Origin: Owenia fusiformis
Taxonomy: Eukaryota; Annelida; Polychaeta; Sabellida; Oweniidae
DNA length: 64,000 bases
Direction of reading: 5' to 3'
NCBI GenBank assembly: GCA_903813345.2
Contig: CAIIXF020000001.1
Span: forward strand, 23,827,915-23,891,914
A program made the translations under genes and the position numbers. Shown here piece after piece: positions 36,791-48,800 of the stretch (position 1 is the first letter of the stretch; every line of letters begins with the position of its first letter). The notes below the pieces were generated by a model, which was not told the DNA's origin, did no database searches, and was given only the letters and a program-made list of their open reading frames with translations.

Positions 36791-38706
36791 TTTTTTTTTT
36801 TAAGGTTATTTTATTTCCATATTTAGGACATGTATAAACATACAATAATACAATATTACATGAATATGGAGAAACAAGCCTACGTTTGCACATTATTGGC
36901 TTGTGAAAATACATTTTATACAGCAGATATTTACACATACAATAGTAGTGTCATTATTTACATAAATGCAGTGTTCAGATGGGATGAAGATGAGTGATGA
37001 TGATATGAAATTTGGCAAGGTACAGTAGCTATGGCACTTCACAATATTTTGTTAATAAAATCTGATGATAGATTTATAAGTGTTGAGTTAAGCTTTGGTG
37101 ATAGTTCTTTATCACCAAATAAAATCATATCAACCTTGTCATATTTACGTTTACTGGAGAAAAGTTTGAGGTCAGGGTCAGCTTGCTGGGAGAGACTTAG
37201 GAGAAATGTTTGTCTTGCATCATGTGTAAGAGGGCAATCAAGCAAATAGTGTACCTTTGTCTGGTTTCGAAACCCACATGGACAACTTGGATCTTGGTAA
37301 TTTACAAAGTTGTGCCGGAAAAAATCAGAGCGCAAAGACAGGTCACATCTCATTCGATTTAGTTTTATTTCCAAAGGTCTCTGGATATTTAAATGGGGTG
37401 TCAAAGCAGAGATCATTTTAGTCTTTTTGAAAAAGTGATTTGCATATGATCTTTTGAACTGTGACTTAGTTTCTTTGTTTTTGATTTGCACTGGGATAGG
37501 TATCCATATTTTAATAGGAGATATTGCAGGCGAATTTAGGAATTTTGATGATGCAGAGGCTGGGATTATATATTGACGTTGAGTTCTTAGTCCTGGTCTA
37601 TAAGCTGGGTTTAAAAGAGGTGTGTATATATCTTGAACATAGGTGGGGACCATTTCTCTGTTGACTTTGAACATTAATATTGCCTTCTTTTCCTGTCTAC
37701 GCTCAAGTAAGGATTTCCATCCCAAGGCTTGTAAAACTTTGTCAAAATTTGATCCGGTGATAGCACCTGAAACTATAAGCGCAGCACGATAGTGAATTCT
37801 ATTGAGCTTTTCAATATGGACTCTTGAGGAGGAGTCAATAAAAGTTGAGCCTTGTTCTAAATGAGGAAGGATAAATGATGTATACATTGTCTCCAAGTGT
37901 TTTGATGAAATTTTTGACTTTAGAAACAGAAGTGGATTGAGCATTTTGCTAGTTTTCAAAACAATGGCATTGATGTGTTCCTCAAAATTTAGATGTTCAT
38001 CAAGAATGATTCCCAGGTGTTTGTGACTATGGACTCTCTGAATTTGGTCATTATTTAAGAAAAGGGGTTGGTAATTTCTTAACTTTGCTCTTGGCTTTTT
38101 AAAGATTACCTCTCTCGTTTTACTAGGCTTAAATTTCATTTTCCATTTATTTGACCACAAATGTATTTTATTTAGATCAGACTGGAGTATATTGTGAGAG
38201 AGTGTAGTATTATCATTATAGGACACTTGAGCATAAATCGAAGTGTCATCAGCATAAATGAAACATGTGGAGTCTAGAATATCTGGAAGGTCATTTATGT
38301 ACATTAGAAAGAAAATCGGTCCAAGAATGGATCCCTGAGGAACTCCAGAGTTTATGTATCCTATTTGAGACCAGATAGAGAAATCTGAGTTTACTTTTGT
38401 TCGTACTCTACGTTCACTTAAGTATGAAGAAAAAAGGTTAATGATATTTTCACCGAAACCATATGATTTTATTTTATGAAGAAGTAGCTCGTGTGGAATT
38501 TTGTCAAACGCAGATTCTATATCTAAAAATAGAGTTCTAACGTCTTTGTTACTTTCAAAAGATGTCATTATATAATTTGTTATACTTAAAAGTTGGTATT
38601 CAACACTATGCCCTGGCAGAAATCCAGATTGGTTTTTAAAGAGTAATTGATTTTCTATTAAGTGTTTAAGCATTTTCTGATGTATTATTCGCTCACATAG
38701 TTTGCC
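36791..38706 (-). mobile_element. 5'-truncated LINE (CR1/jockey-like)
   Basis: A minus-strand retroelement fragment is bounded by an exact 11-bp duplication (CACACAATATT). Its 3' end is a poly(A) run, seen as T's from 36791 on the plus strand. The 5' end is cut inside the reverse transcriptase frame, as is usual for target-primed insertion. The reading frame is open from the truncation to its stop, so the insertion is probably young. Confidence 0.9.
37039..38706 (-). CDS. LINE ORF2 C-terminal part: reverse transcriptase
   Basis: About 555 residues are open from the truncation point, with no stop or frameshift. Reverse transcriptase motifs appear in order: SGFLPGHS, FLDIESAFDKI (motif A, catalytic Asp), SGVPQGSILGP (motif B), and FIYADDTSIY (motif C, YADD catalytic pair). 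The late region has CPCGFRNQTKVHYLLDCP, a C-x-C-x8-H-x4-C type pattern seen near the C-terminus of some jockey/CR1-group LINEs. The endonuclease and the first reverse transcriptase motifs are missing by truncation, and there is no real start codon (the first in-frame GTG lies in the duplication). The piece therefore cannot encode a full-length protein. Clade assignment is from memory of motif style only. Confidence 0.9.
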   Translation of the reverse strand, partial: GKLCERIIHQKMLKHLIENQLLFKNQSGFLPGHSVEYQLLSITNYIMTSFESNKDVRTLFLDIESAFDKIPHELLLHKIKSYGFGENIINLFSSYLSERRVRTKVNSDFSIWSQIGYINSGVPQGSILGPIFFLMYINDLPDILDSTCFIYADDTSIYAQVSYNDNTTLSHNILQSDLNKIHLWSNKWKMKFKPSKTREVIFKKPRAKLRNYQPLFLNNDQIQRVHSHKHLGIILDEHLNFEEHINAIVLKTSKMLNPLLFLKSKISSKHLETMYTSFILPHLEQGSTFIDSSSRVHIEKLNRIHYRAALIVSGAITGSNFDKVLQALGWKSLLERRQEKKAILMFKVNREMVPTYVQDIYTPLLNPAYRPGLRTQRQYIIPASASSKFLNSPAISPIKIWIPIPVQIKNKETKSQFKRSYANHFFKKTKMISALTPHLNIQRPLEIKLNRMRCDLSLRSDFFRHNFVNYQDPSCPCGFRNQTKVHYLLDCPLTHDARQTFLLSLSQQADPDLKLFSSKRKYDKVDMILFGDKELSPKLNSTLINLSSDFINKIL

Positions 38707-38924
38707 CACACAATATTATATTAGATACACTTGTTTTCTGCAATTAAAATATAAAATAGCTACCTAATTTGGACTATTTGGACAGATATTATCTTTCATC
38801 AAAATTCATAGGATAGTCATTCATAGTTATACTGATATTTATCCAGTAATATTTATTTTTCCATTAGCTGAATAATAAGCATGTATTGTTGATTGCATGA
38901 CATCACGTTGTAAATGTACTATGG

Positions 38925-39059
38925 GATAAATAGGATATCCTATGAATTTTCATGATATCATTCTAATCTACTCATTCGCTATGCTTGCTTATCCAGATAT
39001 TGATATCAACTCGTGGATAAACATGATATCACTCAAAATCATAGGATATCCTACATTTA
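38925..39059. mobile_element. Fold-back element, family D copy 2 (short)
   Basis: It starts ATAAATAGGATATCCTATGA and ends with the mirror ATAGGATATCCTACATTTAT. The interior shares CGCTATGCTTGCT and GATATTGATATC-type words with the 36-kb copy. At about 135 bp it lacks the inner hairpin of that copy. Confidence 0.75.
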
Positions 39060-40799
39060 TTGGGGGAGAATATCAATATAGATATCTTCCATCACTGACA
39101 ATATTCCTTTCTCAATAATATCTATACTTTCCCTTAAGATATACTCTACTTCTAATCCCTCCTCATGTATAACTCTAGTATTGTTGCAATTATATAATTA
39201 TCAGCTATCTACAGCTATCTTCAAAATTTAGAATTTGGCCAAAGCTAAATTCAGTTTACACCAAAATAAATGCTGGTGTCTCCCTAGCCGCCATGTTAAA
39301 AGCAGCAATGCTTTCCATATATGACCTGTAACTTTGGATAAGCTTTAAAATGATGTATGACACATACTATGAGGACAATGGTACACATCTGCCTAGGGGG
39401 GGGGGCATACTTTCGGGACACCCTGTATTACCTATTCATTGGATAATCGTGTTTGCCAATGGCCTCCTGTGCTAGATATACATTAAAATCATGACAACCC
39501 ACAAGTTCCATTAATTTTCATATTAATACAATGTATAAAATAACATACATGTATGTTGTCCTTACATTATAGTCCCAAAGTGGAAGTGTCATTCTTAATG
39601 GCCACCTTCATCTCATCATTCTTATGTTCAATATCAGCCTTAACCTGAAAAAAACATGGAATCTTAGAATAACATAATAGTAATGCAATAAACAACTTCA
39701 TGCAGTATTTCAGTATGAATTCCATGTATAAACTGGAGATGAAAAAAGGCTAGAACAACTAAAACATAGTACCATGGGTACTGCGCTCACATGGGAAGGT
39801 TTCAATATTTATTAAGAGCTGACAATAAAAATCTGAAACAATTTTTCCAATACAATAAAAAACTCTCTAGGTGAAACACCTTTGAAACCTCTAAAAGTGT
39901 TTATCTTGGGACTCTGAAAAGTGTTCTACTTGGAAGGTACATTTAAACAATAAGAAAGGTTATTTTGGGACTCTGAAAAGTGTTCTACTAACAGAGATGT
40001 TGCATATTGCTGGAGGTGTAAACAAGGAAAACTGGTTGATATTATTCCCCTAGTTGATATTCAACTGATTGCATGCCCTTTATTGGGTTTCATTGTGTAA
40101 AAAATGAGAAAAAACTGGGTAGCCCGGTAGCCGAGGTTCCGGGTGACTGAGTACCTAACAGTCCTCACAGGGTTTAAATTTGATTTTTTTTCTTTCATGC
40201 TCAAAATGCATCTTAATAGTCATAACACTTGCCAGTGCTGAATATGTCCAAAACTACTTGGCCTTAACTACAGGGTAAGCCAAAAAAGGTAACCCAAACA
40301 AATCAGTCCCCGAGTATGGGTTCTAAGTCACATTTGACACAATTGAACCTTGTTCGATGTTCTTTCATTCTAGTAAGCTTAGTCTATTCCAAATGCCAAA
40401 ACATACTGAAATAATGACATGCTTCGTGGAAGCTCATTTTCTATAAGGGCATTGGCACGTGACGCGTCAGGATTGGACCCCAAGGATATGAACCCCAAGA
40501 AGACCGTTAGGGTTATTTCAAAGATAATGTGTACACTCAATCCGATGTGTTCAAGTTTGCCTCAAAAACAAGATTTGCATTTTGAGCATGTTTTGTAAAA
40601 TGCTCATAAAATTGTGATCATCTGGAATAATAGACAAATTAAACTTAGTAGAATGAAAGAAAATTGAACAATGTTATATGACTTAAATCTCATATCGGAT
40701 GACTGAGTTATTAAGATTTGATTGGGTAACATTTTTAGCTCTCCATGTAGTAAGATTTACAAACATAACAGATCCTCTCCCTAAGGGCATTACACAGTA
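39060..40799. other. Spacer, no assured gene
   Basis: It contains a G-run at 39400 followed by ACTTTCGGGACACCCTGTA, which resembles one end of a mariner-type repeat, without a partner. A short duplication at 39900-40000 shares GGGACTCTGAAAAGTGTTCT. A possible minus-strand terminal exon at 39567-39644 is discussed as a finding. Confidence 0.4.
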
Positions 40800-41861
40800 C
40801 AGTAAAATCTGTCTAATCCGAACATACCCATGGGCCCAGACAAAAGCGTTCAAATTGGCAGGTGTTCAAATTTGGAGGATTTTGCTGGTCGGGGGATTTT
40901 CATTGTTCAGTCCACTTATTGCACAGAAAACAATACATGTTTTTGATGAGTTAATTCTACAATAGGCTATGTTTTATTTATATTTTGAATAATTTCATCA
41001 TTTTAGTAAAAGCAACTCTTATATTTTGGCAAAAACTTTGTAATACACTGTAAAAGTATATGATAGTCTCATACGAAATCTTATGCTTATCAAATGGCTT
41101 ATCCCATATTATGGTTATATAGCACTGCTTAACTTTTGCTTGAAAAAGTCCTTCATTGTTGCTTGTTTCTTGGCACTTTTAGCATTATAGCAATATTTGA
41201 GTATCATATCCTCTTCAACAGTTCAAGTAAAAAGAATTTTTCATGAGTGTTCATTCGAGATGATGTATAATCCTTCAAAATATCAAGGGCATTCAGGATG
41301 TCAGATGTATGCCTTTTTAGGAGACATTTTAGTGATAGGATATTACGAAGTTGAATTTTTTCTCTTTCTCGTGATATAATCTTGTCTGCAAATGTCGTCT
41401 GTGTTGTCTTTGTGATTATAAAACATTTACTGATTGAATCTTAGCTATCGTAACAGACCCATGGGATATAAAACAGGATAAACCAATTAACTCCTGTATT
41501 CACACCTTTCCAAAACATCCTGTGTTTTCCACAAAGGGATGTCATTGAGACTAAATAAGTTAATTAGGACAATATTGGTTCTTTGATTACATTGTATATG
41601 TAAAGATAAATAACAACTATAACACTGACTCAATATTTGGCTTTAATTGAAATGTCCAGACATTTGATTTCTGATAAAAATGTTCAGATTAGACAGGTCA
41701 CTTTTTCAAATCTGGTTGCTCACTGTTCAATTTAGGAGGTGTTTTGATTTCAAGGTTTTTTTAACATGGGAGTCAATGGGGGGAAAAATGGGACCGAAAA
41801 AAAGTGTTCAAATTGGAAGGTGTTCGGATTAGTCAGGTGTTCAGATATACAGATTCTACTG
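40800..41861. mobile_element. pogo/Tigger-like non-autonomous element with TA duplication
   Basis: The left end CAGTAAAATCTGT and the right end ACAGATTCTACTG are inverted repeats with one substitution in 13 bases. TA flanks both ends (40798 and 41862). The inverted similarity continues as imperfect TAATCCGAACA and GTGTTCAAATTGG blocks. CAGTA termini with a TA target fit the pogo/Tigger group of Tc1-mariner elements. No transposase frame is visible in the 1.06 kb, so it is non-autonomous or decayed. Confidence 0.75.
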
Positions 41862-42850
41862 TACTGTCAACCCCCAATGATTTTCTCGTGGGACAGATTT
41901 TTTTGACACAGTGCCAAAAATTTGCAGAATTTTGCAGGACATCAACCTGAATTCGCGGGATTTCGGGGGACATTTAAGGGATTTGTGTGATTGCTCTAAT
42001 AGGTCAAATTTTGATCAAATTTGCGTATTTCGCGGGACCATTCGAGCAACAAACACGCTAATTGCGGGACAGTTAACAGTGTAACCACCAAAGACTTCAT
42101 AGAGGTTTTTTAGACAAAGTGCCCTAAATTCGCAGGATTTTGCAGGACATCCACCTAAATTTTTGGGATGTCACAGGACATTCAAGGGATTTGCGTGATT
42201 GGGACTTAATGTAAAAGTACTCAAATCAAACTTTCAGATACTGATTTATCAAATATAATGCACTTAACTTAAGTAAACGTCAACACAATTCCACACAATA
42301 TGCATAGAAATATTATTAAACTATCAAAAAAACACGCTTTGCTTTTAGGTGTGAGTACCGTAATCCAACACGAAATTCAAAAATTCTGAACAATACTTTG
42401 CACTTATGGGGTTCATGACCAACTATGAAACATTTACCCCCCATAGTGTTATACATTAAAACGTACCTATTCATATAGGGGTTTGATTAATCTACATCAA
42501 ATTTTAGGGAGTCAGGTTTCTTTTCGAGATATGAGTGTCCATTTATTGGAACTCGCATTTGAGAAAAATGAAAATTGCACTCTTCCTCTTTATTTTGATA
42601 CCAAATAATGGCACACTAGGTACTTGAGAAGCCAACTACATGGACTATATTCTCTTTCCAAAAGCAGTCTTCGATGATCTGATTATTTAGCCTCGGGGAT
42701 AGTTACAATTTTGAAAATTCACGGAGGTCAAAGCTGACATTTGCGGGACTTCGCGGGACATTGCTGGACACGCGAATGAGCCAAATTTTGATCAAATTCT
42801 CGGGTTAATCCCGCCATTCGCGGGACATTCGACAGCTCTGGTTACACCTT
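41862..42850. repeat. Degenerate repeats with GCGGGACATT words
   Basis: A block of about 90 bp at 41900-41990 recurs at 42110-42200, sharing TTTTGCAGGACATC and AAGGGATTTG. The word AAATTTTGATCAAATT recurs at 42006 and 42783 beside further GCGGGAC copies. It looks like one or more decayed mobile elements. No coding sequence was seen. Confidence 0.55.
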
Positions 42851-43010
42851 AAAGGCGTGGTGCAAGGAAACACTAGCACTCATATAGATGCCAACCACCG
42901 AACCAACTGACATCCACCTCAACATACTAGCCATCCAACCAATCAAGTAACCAGCTAACCAACCATTCCGATACTGAAACATACTCAATATTATGAGGCA
43001 TACATGTATG

Positions 43011-43117
43011 TAACCAAACCCGTCTGGCCCAGTTATCTACTCCCGAAGTCGTAGATCTACGACATCGGGAGTACTATGACGTCGGGAGTAGATAACTGGC
43101 CCACACGGGTTTGGTTA
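43011..43117. repeat. 107-bp hairpin
   Basis: The outer arms run from TAACCAAACCCG, with CAGTTATCTACTCCCGA further in, to the mirror sequence at 43083-43117. The centre carries a nested stem around GTCGTAGATCTACGAC. It sits 60 bp before the large fold-back element and is a separate, much smaller hairpin. Confidence 0.85.
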
Positions 43118-43177
43118 ATGTATGATATAGTGTTCTGTGATCTGAGCCTTTGATTGAAACACTATATTTTTTATTAA

Positions 43178-45214
43178 ATATCGAGCATAGGAGACAGGTT
43201 ACCTGAAAAGGAAGATAGATATCATTAGAGGTCTATCTCTTATCTAAACAAGGACTGAAACTGAGGCAAGTCTACCCTGGCTGAAATCAGCTCTGAAATA
43301 ACAATTACTGCATGTCAAGCCGTCATTCAATGCTGATTTTGTAGAAAACAGATCTGTCCATCCTTCTACATGTGAGTTTTTCCCATAAAGATGCTTAATT
43401 AAGTAGAAATTCATCAAATTATACCCCTAGAATATCAAAGTTCAACTGTACATCAATCGCGTGAGGAAAAAAAACAAATCCATTCTTCACCTTCTGTTCA
43501 CAAACCCTTCTTCTTCTTCTTGGAAAAGTTGTCCCTCATTTGACTAACAGCAAATGTGTATGTTTATGCAGCAATATATGTTAGTTTAGAAAATGATTAA
43601 TTACAATCTTACCTGTACTTCACAGAAACATCCTAAGTATGAAAATATTTCACTAAAAATACATGCTTCCATTTTGTCACATGTTCATAATAATTTACAT
43701 ATTGACCATGTGATGTTGACAGGGAGTGTAAACGAACCTAGCGTACAGGAAATATGTTATGATATTTATTAAGAAATTAGGTATGGTAATCATTATTAAT
43801 TAAGCATTAAGTATTAAGCCCCCAACCCACTTCACAAAGTTCATGAAGTACCAAGGAAAGACCAAATATTAAATAAATTAGAAAAATTGGAATTTCCCAA
43901 AAAATCAAGTGGGCGATAATAGAGTCTCTGAAACATTAAATTTTTCCTCCATTAACTTATTACATACATTATTATTAGATAATATTAGTTTGATATGGTG
44001 TGGAAAGCACACAATGATAGATAATTATCGGGAGTATGCATTGAAAATTACAAAATATGTCACTTTTGCCATGTTTCAGAGGCTCTATTATCGCCCACTT
44101 GATTTTTTGGGAAATTCCAATTTTTCTAATTTATTTAATATTTGGTCTTTCCTTGGTACTTCATGAACTTTGTGAAGTGGGTTGGGGGCTTAATACTTAA
44201 TGCTTAATTAATAATGATTACCATACCTAATTTCTTAATAAATATCATAACATATTTCCTGTACGCTAGGTTCGTTTACACTCCCTGTCAACATCACATG
44301 GTCAATATGTAAATTATTATGAACATGTGACAAAATGGAAGCATGTATTTTTAGTGAAATATTTTCATACTTAGGATGTTTCTGTGAAGTACAGGTAAGA
44401 TTGTAATTAATCATTTTCTAAACTAACATATATTGCTGCATAAACATACACATTTGCTGTTAGTCAAATGAGGGACAACTTTTCCAAGAAGAAGAAGAAG
44501 GGTTTGTGAACAGAAGGTGAAGAATGGATTTGTTTTTTTTCCTCACGCGATTGATGTACAGTTGAACTTTGATATTCTAGGGGTATAATTTGATGAATTT
44601 CTACTTAATCAAGCATCTTTATGGGAAAAACTCACATGTAGAGTCCATTTCACTGCTTCAGTTCGTCAGTAGAACGGCAAAAATAAGAAATTGGGAGACC
44701 ATTGTGCAATAATATATGGAAAAGTATATTCATAATGTACATGAATGACATTTGTATATTTCAGATTTTTTAGTTTTTTGTGCAATAAGCCTGTGCCGTC
44801 TTGTAATTTGAAGAATTTCAGCCATGTTAATCTTATTGAAAATAACATGGCAGAGAAGCATCCAAATATAAGAGCTCACACACTTTATAAGCCAAACTAG
44901 AAGCAATCCAAGATATACAAATGTCATTCATGTACAATAGGAATATATTTTTCCATATGTTATTGCAAAATGATATTTTGATTTCTTATTTTTTAGCTTT
45001 TACTGACGAAGTTCAACAGTGAAATGGACTCTAGAAGGATGGACAGATCTGTTTTCTACAAAATCAGCATTGAATGACGGCTTGACATGCAGTAATTGTT
45101 ATTTCAGAGCTGATTTCAGCCAGGGTAGACTTGCCTCAGTTTCAGTCCTTGTTTAGATAAGAGATAATGATATCTATCTTCCTTTTCAGGTAACCTGTCT
45201 CCTATGATATCGAG
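43178..45214. mobile_element. Large fold-back element with 8-bp target duplication
   Basis: The element itself is 43186-45206. The left arm (43186-43934) and right arm (44073-45206) are near-identical inverted copies of about 745 bp around a 138-bp loop, once the 391-bp MITE inserted in the right arm is set aside. It starts CATAGGAGACAGGTTACCTG and ends with the mirror sequence. ATATCGAG stands directly outside both ends (43178-43185 and 45207-45214), a perfect 8-bp duplication, so the whole palindrome inserted as one unit. An 8-bp duplication fits hAT, P or Merlin-type transposition. An 8-base indel (near AGAGGTCT in the left arm) is among the few differences. No transposase frame is seen. 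Confidence 0.88.
44641..45031. mobile_element. TA-flanked MITE nested in the fold-back right arm
   Basis: The ends are GAGTCCATTTCACTG and its exact complement CAGTGAAATGGACTC, with inverted similarity running about 120 bp inward (for example ATGTACATGAATGACATTTG on the left and its complement on the right). TA flanks each side (44639 and 45032), and the left arm of the fold-back shows the uninterrupted TGTAGAAGG site. A Tc1/mariner-type MITE inserted after the fold-back formed. Confidence 0.92.
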
Positions 45215-45838
45215 CAGATAGACGTGTACACTAACAAGCTAAAGCTAATGGTTCAGGATGCAATAGACAACAATTTATTTCCAGATATATTGTTTCATAT
45301 AAAAAGATGATTCAACAGATTTGATATGAAAGGAAATGCTGACAAATTGACTGAACGAGAAGGGCTAAAACTGGAAAATAAAAAAATTTAAAACAAACCT
45401 CTAAACTCTGACATCATCATGACAAGACTTGTTCATAAGAACTCAAAAAAGGAATGGCCTGGATTTTATCATTTAAATTACAGTAATTTTAAGATTAAAA
45501 ATAAGATGAAAAGCAGGTAATATAAATTATGACTCTAATTCTTAGTATTAGAGTATAAAATTAAGCTACGAATTCAAAATAGTCTGTATTTTTATTGACA
45601 TGATGCATGCAATAAATGAACATAATTAATTTACAATGAGTTCATTCTTCAAAAGTACATGATTGTTAGATCCTAACTTTGTAAGATTCACCATACCTTG
45701 ATCATATTGATCATTTACAATTCAAGAGGATACCACTTAAATATTAAATGGTTCCGTCCTTACAATATTAATAATTTGCGAACATACGTAGTCCGAAACG
45801 AAATAAGTATCGTTTGAAAAACTCGTGCAATTTTCAAA

Positions 45839-48800
45839 ATGGCTGGCAGTGATAAAATGGAAAAGGTTGATATGACCAAACAATTTGGTCAATTAAAGGA
45901 CTCTGACAAACATTTCATTCGAAAACTCGAGCAGATGAATGCAGAAAGAGCAAAGGAAATCAAAATGCTCAGAAGAAGAAATCTTCTTACAGGATTTTGT
46001 CTTGCAGGAGGTGTCGTAGGAATTTGTATCCTTTCAATTTCGTAATTTCTTGCTTTTTAGTTTCACTTTCACTGTTGATATAACGCTTTTTGATATCACG
46101 GATTATGGGAAGTTCTCCATATTATCTATAGAATAATCCAGGTTAGGCATCTTGAATCACATAAATACTGACTTCAGTCCTGAGGTATCGTCATTCATTT
46201 AGCCAGAGAGTAGTAAAACAATGGAATTGTATACCAGAATGGGTAGTAAATGCCCAAAGTGTGAATCAGTTCAAAAACAGATTGGACCCCCACAGGTACA
46301 ATCACCCAATGAAATACGATCATACAGTGGACTATCATTTTATACATCGTTACTAACCTAAGTATTGATCGGTTAAGGTACAGCTGGAAAGTAACATTTT
46401 GGTAAAAAATTGCTATACCAGCACATGTTATTTTCTGGTACAAAATAAAGTATGAAGACATGTGTCAATTGCCTTGCTTTTTTCAGGAAAGTATCATTAC
46501 ATTGTCTTCTTTTAGAATATCTGGTAGGAGTTCAATGGGAACTCCAGGAAATTCTGATATTTCACACTTTCTATTTTTCCAAATTTTCTTTCAAAGTTTC
46601 CAGACAACACAGGCGCTGCCATTGACCTGTTTCCAGGTTTATTAAAAGTAGACAGTGTAACTTTCCAGCTGAACCTTAAAGGTTGAGTAAATAGTGCAGA
46701 GACGTATCCAACGATCATGGTCCGGGTGTCAAAATATATCGAATTTTGAATATTTCATCAAGGCTAACATCTATTTTCATTAGCTACAAAGAAAACCCCC
46801 GAATGTACCTAATTTCTGCCGATATTCACAATCACTGGCATCCTAAATCCCCGAGAATCTTCTCCCGACATCGACAGAAAAAATGCTCACATACCTTTTA
46901 ATGATTTCCCGGTTATATTGTCATTGGATTCCAGCCCCGTTTTCACATAACGTTCAGTCCAACATTCTGTTTCCTTTATACCATGCGCGTGTCAAGAAGA
47001 CCTTGAATATGGGCAGATTTGAGGTGTTTTAATCTTAGATTTTTTTTTATTTTTCTTCGTCAGTGGATCAAATTAACTGCAAGAGTCGCCGGTAATAGAC
47101 CGTCAACGGCGGTCATATCGTGTACCATGCATACGGTTATATTAGACAACCGCGGTTATACTGTAACATGCGGTCTTACCTCTCTCAGCTGCAGCAAGAA
47201 TTTTAAATGGCGGAGATTTAGAAATGTTTCAAAAAACAAATTGCGGGACGTCCAACCTTTCAATAGCTTATTTAGAAGTATATTTGCAAGTCTGATTGGT
47301 GGTATTCGTCGACAAGTGCATATATTTTAAGAAAATAGGTATGGCGAAGAAGACACTAGGCCAAACGTTGCACTAATAGCTCGGGAAAGGTAAAATGACT
47401 CCCAAATTTCTTCTATAGTCTTTATTCAACCTTTAAACAGGCAAAATATGCCTATAAACCGTAATCATCTTATAATCTTATAAAAATCTTCACTTTCATT
47501 ACAACTGGCTATTACTCTAATTCATAATCAGCTCTATCGAAAGGTTTATCTAAAGATAAAACACTTAGTCTATTGAGAAGTTCATATGGTTAAAATAACA
47601 AAATAATGAAATGTTACCCTGTGTCTACTTAGCAGTTTGTTCTGTGTCATCCCTCCTGCTACATTACATTGTGGAACTCAGCCAAACACGACGTCAATTA
47701 CCTTTTATTTGTTTTGAATTTTTTGTTCTGGAATAAGATCAAATCTGATGATTCAAAATCTGAGATGGAAAAATATTCAAAATGGGGGCATTTGAATTTG
47801 TTATTACGACATCCTTTAGATCGGCCTATTCACTCACCACAGGCGGAGCACGGATCAATTCTAAATTTTGAGCAACACCTCTGATTTAGTTCATTATCTG
47901 TCCAATAATAAGCCAGTTTGAAGTGAGAAATCAAAAGGTGGTTTTGATGAAGTAAGGTTCAATATTCCTGGAGAATCCTGAATGAACTTTAAAAACTTCT
48001 GGTAGCTTTCAATCGCATTCGTAGATCAACAGAGCATATTTCCATGTAGGTGCCATTTATAATTCATTCATTATAGATTTCAAAATCTGCTTTGAGAATC
48101 AATACATGACATGTACATGTATGCACAAAAAATAGTTTTGTTGATCAGAGATGTTTCAATTCATGTCTCTGGTAGAAATAATATTTGTATGCATAAATAG
48201 ATGGCAGCATTGTACAAGTGTTGAAATACTGTTGGTTTTATTTTGGTTTCTAAAATTGTATTTTTTAATTTTATCAGCCTAGTTTACAGGCGTACTAATG
48301 TCTCAAGATGATTTGTTGTTCTAAATAAGGAAGTATACAAAAAAGCTTTGTGGAAGAGTACAATGTAGTATTTTTAAATTTTGCATGATATTTGCCAAAA
48401 CTGTCAAAAAGCTCACCCTGGCAAAAACTCTTTTTAAATAATACTAGTACAGGCCCCTAGCCAGGGGTAAGCGGAGGGACCACATTCTGAGCACTTTTTG
48501 CATGATATTTGCCAAAATTGTCAAAAACAACTGGCAAAAACTCCCCCTTGGTAAAACCGCTCTCCCAGTAGATCCTGGCTATGGGCCTGTAGTATGTAAT
48601 TTCTGAATTTTTATTATTGGTCATCTCATTGATTCAGAATCAGTGATACTATAAAGTATATTTAATATTGAAAATTATGTGTCATTATCTTACATAACTG
48701 AACAACATAATATGTGTTTTCTACCTGCAGATTTATGCAGTAGCATAATATGATCATACTTTCCTTAACACTCTCAAAGATATTTACTCAATGTATGCTG

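Noticed and set aside
47019-47330. Frame of 103 residues in the COA3 intron
   Set aside because: No recognisable domain, no splice context, and composition like non-coding sequence.
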